Source of the DNA: JBOGXA01 sp050694175 | GTDB taxonomy: Bacteria > Actinomycetota > CADDZG01 > WHSQ01 | Direction of reading: 5' to 3' | Assembly (NCBI GenBank): GCA_050694175.1 | Contig: JBOGXA010000018.1 | Coordinates: 15,863 to 79,862, forward strand | Length of the DNA stretch: 64,000 nt | Shown: one piece after another, positions 48,929-57,545 of the stretch | Layout of the letters: every line of letters begins with the position of its first letter | Numbering within the stretch: the stretch's first letter is position 1 | The notes under the pieces: model-generated | What the model was told of the DNA's origin: nothing | Database searches by the model: none | Seen by the model: only the letters and a program-made list of their open reading frames with translations | Made by a program: the position numbers and the translations under genes

Positions 48929-50350
48929 GTGCGCGTGATTACTCGACTATCGACGCTGCTCGCAGCTTTGGTTCTGCTCGCGGGCATAGCGATTCCGGCC
49001 GCGGCCGACCACGGCACGAGGCCGAGCACCAAGAACATCCATGCCATTGGCCACAGCCCGCATCCAGCTACGTTCAACGATCCGGCGGCCGTGCGGCATG
49101 TCAACTCAGACATCGCTTTTTGGGGAAGGCTGGCGTTCAACGGGAACTACGATGGGTTCCGCATCATCGATGTCTCGGCGCCCGGCAACCCCAGGGAGAT
49201 CTCTCACCCTCGCTGCAACGGTGACCAGGGCGACATCGTCGTCTGGGGGGACATACTGGTCCGCGCCTGGAACACTCCGGCACCGGCGGGGAGGTTCTGT
49301 GACGGTGAGCCCGTGCCCGTCGGGTTCGAGGGGATGCACATCTGGGACGTCAGCGACGTCCGGGACCCCGAGCTGATAGGCGATGTGGAGCTCAGCCAAA
49401 GGCCGCTCGCCGCGCGCGAGAACCAAAACGGCGGCATCGGCTGCGGTACGCACACCATCACCGCCGTTCCCGATCTCGACAACAACCGGCTGATCCTCTA
49501 CAACCAGACCTCCATCGGTAGCGGTCCCTGCCAGATGTGGCCGGTTCTGGGGATCGTCGAGGTTCCTCTTGACGATCCGGCGAGTGCCCGGTGGCTCCGG
49601 GACGAGCCGCTCATGGACGCGCACCATTCGCACGACAGCGGCGTCATCCTCGGAGATGTGAACCTGCTGGCGGTCGCCGGCCACGAGCACACCAACGTGT
49701 ACAGCATCGGAGCTCCCGGCGGAGGCTCCTACGAGGATCCCGAGTTCCTGTACACGATCGAAGAGGAAGGCGTCTGCAACATTCCCGGAGACCGGAACTG
49801 CAACGGGAGCTGGCACTCCGCGGCGTTCACGTGGGACGGCGAGGTCATCGTCCTCGGTTGGGAGCCGGGTGGCGGTGTCCAGGCCGAGTGCGAGGCCACC
49901 GACCCCGACGTCAAGAAGAGCGCCTTCTTCTACGACGCGGCCACCGGAGCCAAGCTCGGGCAGTGGACTCTCCCGCGGCCGCAGGGCCGCGACGAGAACT
50001 GCACGATCCACAACTACAACGTGGTGCCGACTCGTTCGGGGCGCTACGTCCTGGTGGGCGGCCACTACCAGGCTGGCACTTGGGTGACGGACTTTACGAG
50101 GCCGGCCAACCCGGTGACGGTGGCGTGGTCGGACCCGCCGTCGCTCGGACCGGGCCCCTTCTGCAGCGACACCAGTCCTCCGGGCTGCCAGCTCGGCGGC
50201 GCGTGGTCGTCTTACTACTACAACAACTTCGTCTACGAATCGGATATCACCAGAGGCTTGAACGTGTTCCGGGTCAGCGACAAAGTCATGGGCGGAGCGC
50301 TCAGGCTTCCGCACCTGAACCCGCAGACACAAGAGTTCTCGCTTCCGTAG
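48929..50350 (+). CDS. Secreted LVIVD-repeat / beta-propeller protein
   Basis: A signal peptide (residues about 1-28, ending IPAAADHG) precedes about 445 residues of propeller-like repeats. Recurrent units are FRIIDVSAPGNPREI, MHIWDVSDVRDPELIG and WVTDFTRPANPVTVA, the pattern of LVIVD repeats. Several His and Cys residues (HHSHDSG, NCNGSWHS) could bind metal or form disulphides. The GTG at 48935 sits at better distance from GGGGGG than the GTG at 48929. Function unknown; extracellular binding or scaffolding is likely. Confidence 0.78.
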   Translation: MRVITRLSTLLAALVLLAGIAIPAAADHGTRPSTKNIHAIGHSPHPATFNDPAAVRHVNSDIAFWGRLAFNGNYDGFRIIDVSAPGNPREISHPRCNGDQGDIVVWGDILVRAWNTPAPAGRFCDGEPVPVGFEGMHIWDVSDVRDPELIGDVELSQRPLAARENQNGGIGCGTHTITAVPDLDNNRLILYNQTSIGSGPCQMWPVLGIVEVPLDDPASARWLRDEPLMDAHHSHDSGVILGDVNLLAVAGHEHTNVYSIGAPGGGSYEDPEFLYTIEEEGVCNIPGDRNCNGSWHSAAFTWDGEVIVLGWEPGGGVQAECEATDPDVKKSAFFYDAATGAKLGQWTLPRPQGRDENCTIHNYNVVPTRSGRYVLVGGHYQAGTWVTDFTRPANPVTVAWSDPPSLGPGPFCSDTSPPGCQLGGAWSSYYYNNFVYESDITRGLNVFRVSDKVMGGALRLPHLNPQTQEFSLP

Positions 50351-50663
50351 GAGAAAATCCCATTCGGTTGGGGGGTGGGTCCGCCCGCCCCCCAAACCAG
50401 TACGACGACCACGTGTTCGCGCCGTGGGGATCGAGGAAGCCGAGCTCCCTCGCTGCCGAACGGGTTGCTGAAGTCGGCCACGGTTGTCCCGCCCGAGTAG
50501 TACTACGATCGAAGAACCTCACGAAGCGGGCGCTTCGTGCGCCGGCGTCGTGGACGGTGAGCAGATCGTCGACGCTGGACTGGGAGGATTGACCCTTGGG
50601 CAGGCGACGGATAGCCTCGAGGGCTGAGTGTGGGAGAAGGCGACGGCAAGGGGGGTTGCGGCC
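50351..50663. other. Intergenic region between the LVIVD and sugar dehydrogenase genes
   Basis: About 310 bases with no supported gene. The short open frames on both strands have no recognisable signature. Only the ribosome-binding site of the next gene (AAGGGGGG near 50650) is evident. Confidence 0.4.
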
Positions 50664-51995
50664 ATGGCACACCGGCTCAGCAAGCTGTTGGGCACTCTCG
50701 TCCTCTTGGCGGCCCTGCTCACCGTTCCGGCCGGGGCCCAATCCGAGCTCGGGGACCCGATGGACGTCGGCCTCGTGCAGGTGGCCGAGGGCCTGACCTC
50801 GCCGCTCACGGTGACCCCGCCGCCGGACGGCTCCGACCGCCTTTTCGTCGTCGACCAGATCGGGCTCATCCGCATCCTCACCCCCGACGGGACCCTCCTA
50901 CCGACGCCGTTTCTCGACCTGCGCGACAAGATCGTCCCGCTCCAGGCGGCGTTCGACGAGCGGGGGCTTCTGGGGCTGGCCTTCCACCCCGGCTACGCGA
51001 CCAACGGGAGAGTCTTCGTCTACTACAGCGCCCCGCTCAGGGCCGGGGCGCCCCAGGGCTTCGACCACACGAGCCACGTCTCGGAGTTCCGGGTGTCGGC
51101 GGATCCCAACCGGGGCGATCCCGGCTCGGAGCGCATCCTCCTCCAGGTCGACCAGCCGCAGTTCAATCACAACGCCGGGGCGCTCGCTGTCGGGCCCACC
51201 GACGGACTTCTGTACATCGCCCTCGGCGACGGCGGAGGGGCCAACGACGTCGGGCTCGGGCACACCCCCGAGATCGGCAACGGCCAGGACGTCACCAACC
51301 TTCTCGGCAGCATCCTGCGGATCGACGTCGACCGCGGCGATCCCTACGCGATCCCGCCGGACAATCCGTTCGTGGGCCGGGAGGGACGAGACGAGATCTT
51401 CGCCTACGGCTTCCGCAACCCCTACCGGATGTCGTTCGACATGGGTGGGTCCCACGAGCTCTTCGCCGGCGACGCCGGGCAGGAGCTGTGGGAGGAGGTC
51501 GACCTCGTCGTCAAGGGCGGCAACTACGGGTGGAACATCAAGGAGGGCACCCACTGCTTCGACCCCGACAACCCGTCCGAGTCACCCGAGGAGTGCCCGG
51601 ACACGGGGCCGCGCGGCGAGCCGCTGATCGACCCGGTCATCGAGTACGCCAACCACCACCAGCCGGGCGGTCTCGGGGCCGCCGTGGTCGGCGGAAACGT
51701 TTACCGGGGGAGGACGCTGCCACAGCTCCGCGGGCGCTACGTCTTCGGTGACTGGAGCAGGGAATTCGAAGATCCGGACGGCACCCTGTTCGCGGCCAAG
51801 CGCCGCAAGAAAGGTCTGTGGCAGATGCAGGAGCTCCGGGTGGCGACGAGCGCTTCGGGGCGCATCGACCACTATGTGCTCGGCTTCGGCCAGGACGAGG
51901 CCGGGGAGATCTACGTGGGCGCGACCGAGAACACGGGGCCGGCCGGGACCACGGGCAAGGTGTTCAAGCTGGTGCGACCGAGCGGCCGCCAGTAA
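50664..51995 (+). CDS. Secreted PQQ-type sugar dehydrogenase (GSDH/HHIP family)
   Basis: Soluble-glucose-dehydrogenase-like six-blade propeller of 443 residues with a signal peptide ending VPAGAQS. Family marks are ERGLLGLAFHPGYATNGRVF, FNHNAGALAVGPTDGLLYI with GDGGG, the EIFAYGFRNPYRM arginine loop and GGNYGWNIKEG. The family oxidises sugars with PQQ and calcium; some members such as Hhip lack PQQ, so activity is inferred. ATG 50664 is preferred to the in-frame start at 50628 because of the signal peptide. Confidence 0.88.
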   Translation: MAHRLSKLLGTLVLLAALLTVPAGAQSELGDPMDVGLVQVAEGLTSPLTVTPPPDGSDRLFVVDQIGLIRILTPDGTLLPTPFLDLRDKIVPLQAAFDERGLLGLAFHPGYATNGRVFVYYSAPLRAGAPQGFDHTSHVSEFRVSADPNRGDPGSERILLQVDQPQFNHNAGALAVGPTDGLLYIALGDGGGANDVGLGHTPEIGNGQDVTNLLGSILRIDVDRGDPYAIPPDNPFVGREGRDEIFAYGFRNPYRMSFDMGGSHELFAGDAGQELWEEVDLVVKGGNYGWNIKEGTHCFDPDNPSESPEECPDTGPRGEPLIDPVIEYANHHQPGGLGAAVVGGNVYRGRTLPQLRGRYVFGDWSREFEDPDGTLFAAKRRKKGLWQMQELRVATSASGRIDHYVLGFGQDEAGEIYVGATENTGPAGTTGKVFKLVRPSGRQ

Positions 51996-51996
51996 G

Positions 51997-52080
51997 GCTG
52001 TGGGCAGAGCACACATCGATCAGGGACTGGACGACATAACCGGGGTAGGAAACGGCAACATCCAAGGGGGGTGCGATTAG
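51997..52080 (+). pseudogene. Fragment duplicating the RTX protein C terminus
   Basis: The frame reads RAHIDQGLDDITG and then NIQGGCD before a stop. It aligns with RARIDQGLDDVIR and NFQGGCP at the end of the RTX gene at 46329. No start, signal peptide or RTX repeats precede it; it begins two bases after the sugar dehydrogenase stop. It marks an old duplication or a deleted second RTX gene. Confidence 0.7.
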
Positions 52081-52093
52081 CGGCAGCCGCGCC

Positions 52094-52120
52094 CAGGGTG
52101 CCGGACCGTCCGGCACCCTG
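52094..52120. terminator. Perfect 12-bp GC-rich hairpin
   Basis: CAGGGTGCCGGA and TCCGGCACCCTG pair exactly around a CCG loop. It lies just after the RTX fragment and about 100 bases from the sugar dehydrogenase stop, a good place for a transcription terminator. There is no T-run after it, which is common in GC-rich genomes. Confidence 0.6.
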
Positions 52121-52458
52121 CGACGGAAAGGAGTTGTTGCTGCTGCGGGCAGTTCGACCCCGGCGACGGCTTGTCGATGCGAACCGGGACCGGCGGCGAC
52201 GTCTTGGGAAAGAAGTAGGTGGCAAAGGTGTCAATCGCCGCTTCGTAGCGACAGATCATCGAAGTGAGCGTTCCCGCCTCCATCGGGTTCCTTGGGCACG
52301 AAGGGCCTATGCAGGCCCTGTCGGCATTTTCGAATCCTGGCCGACCCCCGAGTGATGGTCGCCGGTTGGTGAAGTACGGAAAGGGCCATGCCCGTGACAC
52401 ATCGAGGTCACAACGTAGTAATAAGAACCCATCCACGGTTTGAGGAAGGGGTGCCGAG
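52121..52458. other. Intergenic region before the EEP gene
   Basis: No supported gene in 338 bases. A minus-strand open frame with no recognisable features spans it. A small hairpin, GGGCC / GGCCC around TATGCA, lies near 52302-52318. The promoter of the EEP gene should be here. Confidence 0.35.
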
Positions 52459-53736
52459 ATGACCTTTTCGAGGGTGTTGTTGGGCCAATCTATGCGGCCG
52501 GTAACCGCAGTGGTGACTGCGTTGTTGCTCGTCACAGGAGTTGCGGCGTTCGAGGAGGATGCCGGGGCTCGAGCAGACAAGCGCGATCGAACGGTCCGCT
52601 TTTCAACCTTTAACGCATCATTGAACCGCAACGCGGAGGGCCAGCTGATCACGGATCTGTCAACGCCGGACAATGCTCAGGCGCAGACCGTCGCAGAGAT
52701 AATCCAGCGCACTCGCCCGGACGTCTTGCTCATCAACGAGTTCGATTTTGATTCAGGCGGTAAGGCAGCGCGCCTCTTCCAGGACAACTACCTGTCGGTC
52801 CCGCATAACGGATCGGAGCCGATCGTGTACCGCTATCGGTTCGTGGCGCCGTCAAACACCGGAATCCCCTCCGGCTTCGACTTAGACAACAACGGGACGG
52901 TCGGCGGACCCAACGACGCATTTGGTTTTGGCTTCTTCCCCGGACAGTTCGGGATGGCCGTGTACTCGCGCTATCCGATCGTTGAAAGGAAGATCCGGAC
53001 GTTCCAGCACTTCCTGTGGAAGGACATGCCGGGTGCCCTGCTGCCCGATGACCCGGCAACTCCGGCGCCGTCTGACTGGTACTCACCTGAGGAGCTGGAG
53101 GTGTTCCGCCTCTCGTCCAAGAGCCATTGGGACGTACCGATCGAGATCGGCCACAAGACCGTCCACGTCCTCGCCAGCCATCCCACACCGCCGGTCTTTG
53201 ACGGCGCGGAGGACCGCAACGGCACCCGCAACCACGACGAGATTCGCTTCTGGGCCGACTATCTGCGTCCCTCGACGAGCCGATACATCTACGACGATGA
53301 AGGCGAGCGCGGTGGGCTTCGACCTGGAAGCATGTTCGTGGTCGTGGGAGATCAAAACTCCGACCCCTTTGACGGTGACAGCGTTCCAGGATCGGCGCAA
53401 CAATTGCTGGAACATCCCCTCGTCAACACGCGACTTACTCCATCAAGTCCGGGCGCGGTCGAACAGGCCGAGCTCCAAGGCGGCGCAAACGAAACACACA
53501 GGGGAAACCCGGCGTTTGACACGGCAGACTTCGCCGACGTGCCGGGCCCCGGCAATCTGCGCGCCGATTACGTCCTTCCGAGAAAGAACATGAAGATGGT
53601 TGATGCGGAGGTCTTCTGGCCCCTTTCCAGCAGCCCGTTCTTCCGGCTGGTGGGGACCTTCCCCTTCCCGAGCTCAGACCACCGCCTCGTATTCATCGAC
53701 GTGCGGCTGCCGGGAGGGCGAGAAGACGACCGATAA
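52459..53736 (+). CDS. Secreted endonuclease/exonuclease/phosphatase-family protein
   Basis: A hydrophobic leader (residues about 12-32) is followed by an EEP domain of about 385 residues. Catalytic motifs are seen in order: FSTFNASLN, LLINEFDFD with the metal-binding Glu, ASHPTPPVF, GDQNSDPFDGD, and FPSSDHRLVFIDV with the Asp-His pair. The family hydrolyses phosphodiesters or phosphomonoesters; the substrate is not predictable. Secretion suggests extracellular nucleic acid or phosphoester use. ATG 52459 follows GGAAGGGG. Confidence 0.85.
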   Translation: MTFSRVLLGQSMRPVTAVVTALLLVTGVAAFEEDAGARADKRDRTVRFSTFNASLNRNAEGQLITDLSTPDNAQAQTVAEIIQRTRPDVLLINEFDFDSGGKAARLFQDNYLSVPHNGSEPIVYRYRFVAPSNTGIPSGFDLDNNGTVGGPNDAFGFGFFPGQFGMAVYSRYPIVERKIRTFQHFLWKDMPGALLPDDPATPAPSDWYSPEELEVFRLSSKSHWDVPIEIGHKTVHVLASHPTPPVFDGAEDRNGTRNHDEIRFWADYLRPSTSRYIYDDEGERGGLRPGSMFVVVGDQNSDPFDGDSVPGSAQQLLEHPLVNTRLTPSSPGAVEQAELQGGANETHRGNPAFDTADFADVPGPGNLRADYVLPRKNMKMVDAEVFWPLSSSPFFRLVGTFPFPSSDHRLVFIDVRLPGGREDDR

Positions 53737-53746
53737 GGAGTGAGCC

Positions 53747-54895
53747 ATGCGCGCTCGCCGACTCGACGATGTTCCCGGATTCGGCATCGACAAGGTTGCT
53801 GCGGCAGCCGGCGACGACCCTGACGTTCTGCGGATGGAGAACCTCGATACGGACCTGCCTCCTCCTCCGGGAGTCGTAGAAGCGACACGTGACGCTGTTG
53901 GGCGGCTCGAGTACAACAGCTGGCTGCCTTTCAGCGGACGCTACGACCTGAAGGAGGCGGTGGCCGATCACATCGAGCGTCGGAGCGGCCTCCGATACGA
54001 CCCCCACTCGGAGATCGCCATCACAACCTCGGACGGCACTGGGCTGCTGGACGCGCTGCTGGCGACCACCGATCCAGGTGACGAGGTCATACTCACGGAT
54101 CCCACCTACGCCGGGATGATCAACCGTGTCCGCCTGGCCGGAGCTGTTCCGCGCTTTGCCGAGTGCCGACCGGTGGACGGGCACTGGCGGATCGACCTCG
54201 ACAGCCTGCGCGCGGCGACTAGCAGCAGGACGAAAGCGCTCTTTCTTCAGAACCCCACTTTTCCTTCGGGAATGGTCTTCACGAAGGAGGAATGGCAGGC
54301 CATCGCGGAACTCATCCTGGAAAAGTCGCTGCACCTCATCTACTGGAGCTTGATGGAGAGCGTCCTCTTCGACGGCCGCCCCCTGCTTCATCCGGCGTCG
54401 CTCCCCGGTTTGCGGGATCGCACGGTCACGCTCGGCTCTGTTTCAATCGAATACCGGATGATCGGGTGGCGAGTCGGATGGGCCGTGGCCGATCGCGACA
54501 CCGCCGACGCCATCGGGATGGTGCACATCTACAACGGGCTCGTGGCCAGCGGCTTCGCGCAGGCGGGAGCGATCGCTGCACTACGGTCAGATCCGAAGGA
54601 TCTAGCACGGACGATTCAGGAGTTCGAGCGTCGCCGAGACGTTGTCATGGAGGAGCTGGATGGCCTGCCCGCAATCAACGCCTCGGGCGGCTGGGCGTTG
54701 CTTCTCGACACCGAGGCCATGGGAATACCAGCGCCCGAAGCGTCGAAGCGGCTTCTCGCGCAGAAGGTCGCTGCGACACCGATGACGGCGTGGGGAGAGA
54801 CCGTCGCGCCTCGATGCGTGAGGTTCGTCTTCAGCAGAGAACCAGTTGAACGTTTGCGTGAGTTGGGAGAACGCGTTCGAAAGGCCCTCACCTGA
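53747..54895 (+). CDS. Aminotransferase-fold protein lacking the PLP lysine
   Basis: The 382-residue chain follows fold-type I aminotransferases: YNSWLPFSGRYDLKEAV, TSDGTGLLDALL, DPTYAGM, NPTFPSG with N169, and IGWRVGWAV. The segment that normally reads S-x-S-K before M-x-GWR is S-V-S-I-E-Y here, so the Schiff-base lysine is isoleucine 234. The Asp that binds the PLP ring nitrogen is W200 (LIYWSLME). Either it is a pseudoenzyme with another role, or these are sequence errors, though two separate sites are affected. Its 3' end overlaps the convergent adk gene. Confidence 0.8.
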   Translation: MRARRLDDVPGFGIDKVAAAAGDDPDVLRMENLDTDLPPPPGVVEATRDAVGRLEYNSWLPFSGRYDLKEAVADHIERRSGLRYDPHSEIAITTSDGTGLLDALLATTDPGDEVILTDPTYAGMINRVRLAGAVPRFAECRPVDGHWRIDLDSLRAATSSRTKALFLQNPTFPSGMVFTKEEWQAIAELILEKSLHLIYWSLMESVLFDGRPLLHPASLPGLRDRTVTLGSVSIEYRMIGWRVGWAVADRDTADAIGMVHIYNGLVASGFAQAGAIAALRSDPKDLARTIQEFERRRDVVMEELDGLPAINASGGWALLLDTEAMGIPAPEASKRLLAQKVAATPMTAWGETVAPRCVRFVFSREPVERLRELGERVRKALT

Positions 54896-55529
54896 GGAGT
54901 GAGGCGACGCGGGGATAGACCTCGTCGGGAGTGCCCGCGCCATCGACGCGGCGGAGGTAGCCCCTGCCCTCGTAGATCTCGAGCAGCGGTTGCGTTTCCT
55001 TTTCGTAGATCTCAAAGCGGTGGCGGGCCACGCCTTCGTTGTCGTCGTCGCGGTGAAACAACGGCTCCCCGTCTTCGTCACAGATGCCCTCGCGGCGCGG
55101 AGGGTCTCGCCTGACGTGATAGACGTGCCCCTGGGGGCACATTCGGCGGCCGCTGATGCGATCGATGACCTCCTGAATCGGGACGTCGAGCGCGATGACG
55201 AGGTCCACGCTCTGGCCTTCGAGCTGATCGTCCAGCCCCACTGCCTGCCTGAGGTTGCGTGGAAATCCATCCAGGATCCAGCCATCTGCTGCGTCCTCGC
55301 GCGCCAAGCGCTTCACGGCCAGCTTCACGACCACCTCGTCGGGTACGAGGTCGCCTTGATCCATGAGCGACTTTGCCCAGCGCCCCAGTTTGGTGCCCTC
55401 GTCGACCTCGTGACGGAGCATGTCTCCCGTGGCAATGCGAGGCACGTTGAGCTCCGCACCGAGCCGTTCCGCGTGGGTGCCCTTACCCGCGCCCGGTGGG
55501 CCGAGCAGGATCAGCCGGCGGTTCGTCAC
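54888..55529 (-). CDS. adk: Adenylate kinase
   Basis: Converts AMP and ATP to two ADP. P-loop GPPGAGKGTHA at the N terminus, the AMP-site segment ATGDMLRHEV, DGFPRNLRQAV, and a LID domain with CPQGHVYH and a third Cys in EGIC, suggesting a Cys-based zinc site. Length 213 is the long bacterial form. GTG 55529 is the start. It is not in a secY/infA ribosomal neighbourhood, so it may be a relocated or second copy. Confidence 0.93.
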   Translation of the reverse strand: MTNRRLILLGPPGAGKGTHAERLGAELNVPRIATGDMLRHEVDEGTKLGRWAKSLMDQGDLVPDEVVVKLAVKRLAREDAADGWILDGFPRNLRQAVGLDDQLEGQSVDLVIALDVPIQEVIDRISGRRMCPQGHVYHVRRDPPRREGICDEDGEPLFHRDDDNEGVARHRFEIYEKETQPLLEIYEGRGYLRRVDGAGTPDEVYPRVASLLR

Positions 55530-55656
55530 TACTTAGGATTCTCCCTTCCCGCCGCCAAGAAGATTGCCACGAGCAGGGAAGTCCTCGGGGATCACCAATT
55601 GTTGTCCGGCGTTGCGCCCGACGCTCAACCGTCTGCGCCGGCTCAACGAGGTGCTG

Positions 55657-56502
55657 CTACAGCCACGTCAGGAGCAGTACGAAGATCGTGAGGTCGGTCG
55701 CGACGTGAGCGATCCAGGGCGCGAGCATCCCGCCCGCTCGCAGCCGTATGAATCCAAGAAAGAGGCCGTAGATGCCGCTCAAAAGAGCACCCCACGTCCC
55801 ATTCGGAAGACCATGCGGGTAGTGGACCAGCCCGAATGCGACGGCTTGGATTACGACAGCACCGGCTTCTCCGACTGCGCTCACGAGCGCGTCCATGAGG
55901 ATTCCCCGGAAGGCCGCCTCCTCGGCACCTGCGTTAACCAACGCGAACGTCGCGCCGATCGGCAGCAGAGCCCATGCCGAAAGGTCGTCAAACGCAGCAA
56001 CTATTTCTCGCACCTCAGGCCCCACGAGCCAGGACCAGATCGGCAGGCCGATGGCCGACGCCATAACGGCAACGACCACGAGCCGGCGGACCTTCGCTTC
56101 GAGGGAGCCCGTATGCAACCAAAATGCTGTCTCTCTGAGCCGCGGAGTTGCCAGCACCACCACGCCATAGCCCGCAAGCGCGCTTACGAGGGGAAACGGG
56201 TGGATTCCCATTCCAGGCGTTCGATAGGAGAGCACGACAAGAAAGCAGAAGATCGTGATGTGCAGGGCTGCGGCGGACCCCGTTAGTGCTGCGGCGAGCA
56301 CCAATACCCCGAGCGCCGCCACCACCCACAGCGAAACGTCAAAGAAGCCGCTGTGTGACAGTCCCGCGAACGAAAAGACGCCGACGCAGGCGAGGATGAC
56401 ACCGGCGGCAGGCGGGGATGTCCTCGGTATCGGAGGGATGAGTCGTTCCGGCGAGGTCTGGTCGCCGTCCCGACTGATCGTGGTCCGCAGCCAAGCCCTC
56501 AT
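55657..56502 (-). CDS. CPBP-family intramembrane metalloprotease
   Basis: A 281-residue membrane protein with about eight helices. The family motifs are present: NAGAEEAAFRG (EExxxR), FGLVHYPHG and the final APWIAHVATD with its His. Relatives include CAAX prenyl proteases and bacteriocin self-immunity proteins; the substrate is unknown. ATG 56502 is chosen over GTG 56508. Divergent from the ABC exporter genes. Confidence 0.87.
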   Translation of the reverse strand: MRAWLRTTISRDGDQTSPERLIPPIPRTSPPAAGVILACVGVFSFAGLSHSGFFDVSLWVVAALGVLVLAAALTGSAAALHITIFCFLVVLSYRTPGMGIHPFPLVSALAGYGVVVLATPRLRETAFWLHTGSLEAKVRRLVVVAVMASAIGLPIWSWLVGPEVREIVAAFDDLSAWALLPIGATFALVNAGAEEAAFRGILMDALVSAVGEAGAVVIQAVAFGLVHYPHGLPNGTWGALLSGIYGLFLGFIRLRAGGMLAPWIAHVATDLTIFVLLLTWL

Positions 56503-56699
56503 GACCACCCCGTCAGCCTACAGCCGACGTGACATCGATCGGCCGGGGAGACCCGCTTGTCCCGGTGACCGAAAACCGATTATCCTGGTGACGAGATGCT
56601 GCTCCTCGGCTGAGAACTTTCTATCGCGCCGCGCGCCCCGCCTGGGGTGCTGGCGTTCTCGTGTCCGATTCCGTTCTCGCTGCACTGAAGGAGCAGTAC

Positions 56700-57545
56700 A
56701 TGTCTCGCACCGCGGTAACAATCGATTCCACACAGGCGTGGAGTTCGCGCGCGGCCCCCGTCGTCGAGGTTGCCGGGCTTCGCAAGGAGTTCGTCCGGCG
56801 GGAGAGGCGCGGCGCCAAAACACGCGTGCCGGCACTCAAGAGTGTGACCTTCGAAATCGATCGTGGCGAATGCGTTGCGATTCTCGGTCAGAACGGGTCG
56901 GGTAAGTCGACACTTGTCAGGCTGTTGTCGACCCTCCTTCTGCCGGACGGAGGCAGCGCGCATGTCTTCGGACACGATGTCTTCTCGGAACCTCGGCCCG
57001 TCCGCCGGCTCATCAATCGCGTTTCGGTGGAAGCGTCCTTCTTCAAGAAGATGTCGTCGGTCGAGAACCTGAGCTACGCCGCGCGCTTCTACGGCATGCG
57101 GCCGGTTGAAACGCGCACTCGGATCCCGGAGATCCTCGGCCGCGTCGGCTTTCCTGCTGAACGGAGCCACGAATCTATGGAGAATCTCTCCCGAGGAATG
57201 CAACAGAAGGTCGCCCTGGCGCGTGCGCTCCTGACCTCGCCCGTACTTCTGCTTCTCGACGAGCCGACGACCGGTCTCGACCCACGTTCCAAGCTCGAGG
57301 TACAGGACTTCATCCAGGAGGTGTGGACGACGCACGACGCAACCATCCTCCTCTGCACTCACGACCTCGTCGAGGCCGAAACGCTCGCCGACCGGGTGGG
57401 AATTCTCGATAACGGTGAGCTGCTTGCCCTTGAGCCCGCCGAAGACCTCAAGCGACGCTACAGAGCCTCGACACTGGAGGAGGCGTTCTTCGCCGCGACC
57501 GGCCGGACCTTCGAGGAGGAAGCGGGGGATCGGGAGGACGAATGA
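56700..57545 (+). CDS. ABC-2-type exporter, ATP-binding protein
   Basis: Complete ATPase: Walker A GQNGSGKST (63-71), signature LSRGMQQKVALARAL, Walker B LLLLDEPTTGLD and the switch His in CTHD. The C-terminal 40 residues (STLEEAFFAATGR) are typical of drug or polysaccharide exporters. ATG 56700 has AAGGAG at good distance; the frame from 56661 is longer but less well supported. It overlaps its permease by four bases. Confidence 0.92.
   Translation: MSRTAVTIDSTQAWSSRAAPVVEVAGLRKEFVRRERRGAKTRVPALKSVTFEIDRGECVAILGQNGSGKSTLVRLLSTLLLPDGGSAHVFGHDVFSEPRPVRRLINRVSVEASFFKKMSSVENLSYAARFYGMRPVETRTRIPEILGRVGFPAERSHESMENLSRGMQQKVALARALLTSPVLLLLDEPTTGLDPRSKLEVQDFIQEVWTTHDATILLCTHDLVEAETLADRVGILDNGELLALEPAEDLKRRYRASTLEEAFFAATGRTFEEEAGDREDE

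Noticed and set aside
52077..52673. Minus-strand 198-codon frame before and into the EEP gene
   Set aside because: No recognisable motif, and half of it is antisense to the EEP signal peptide and first motif.
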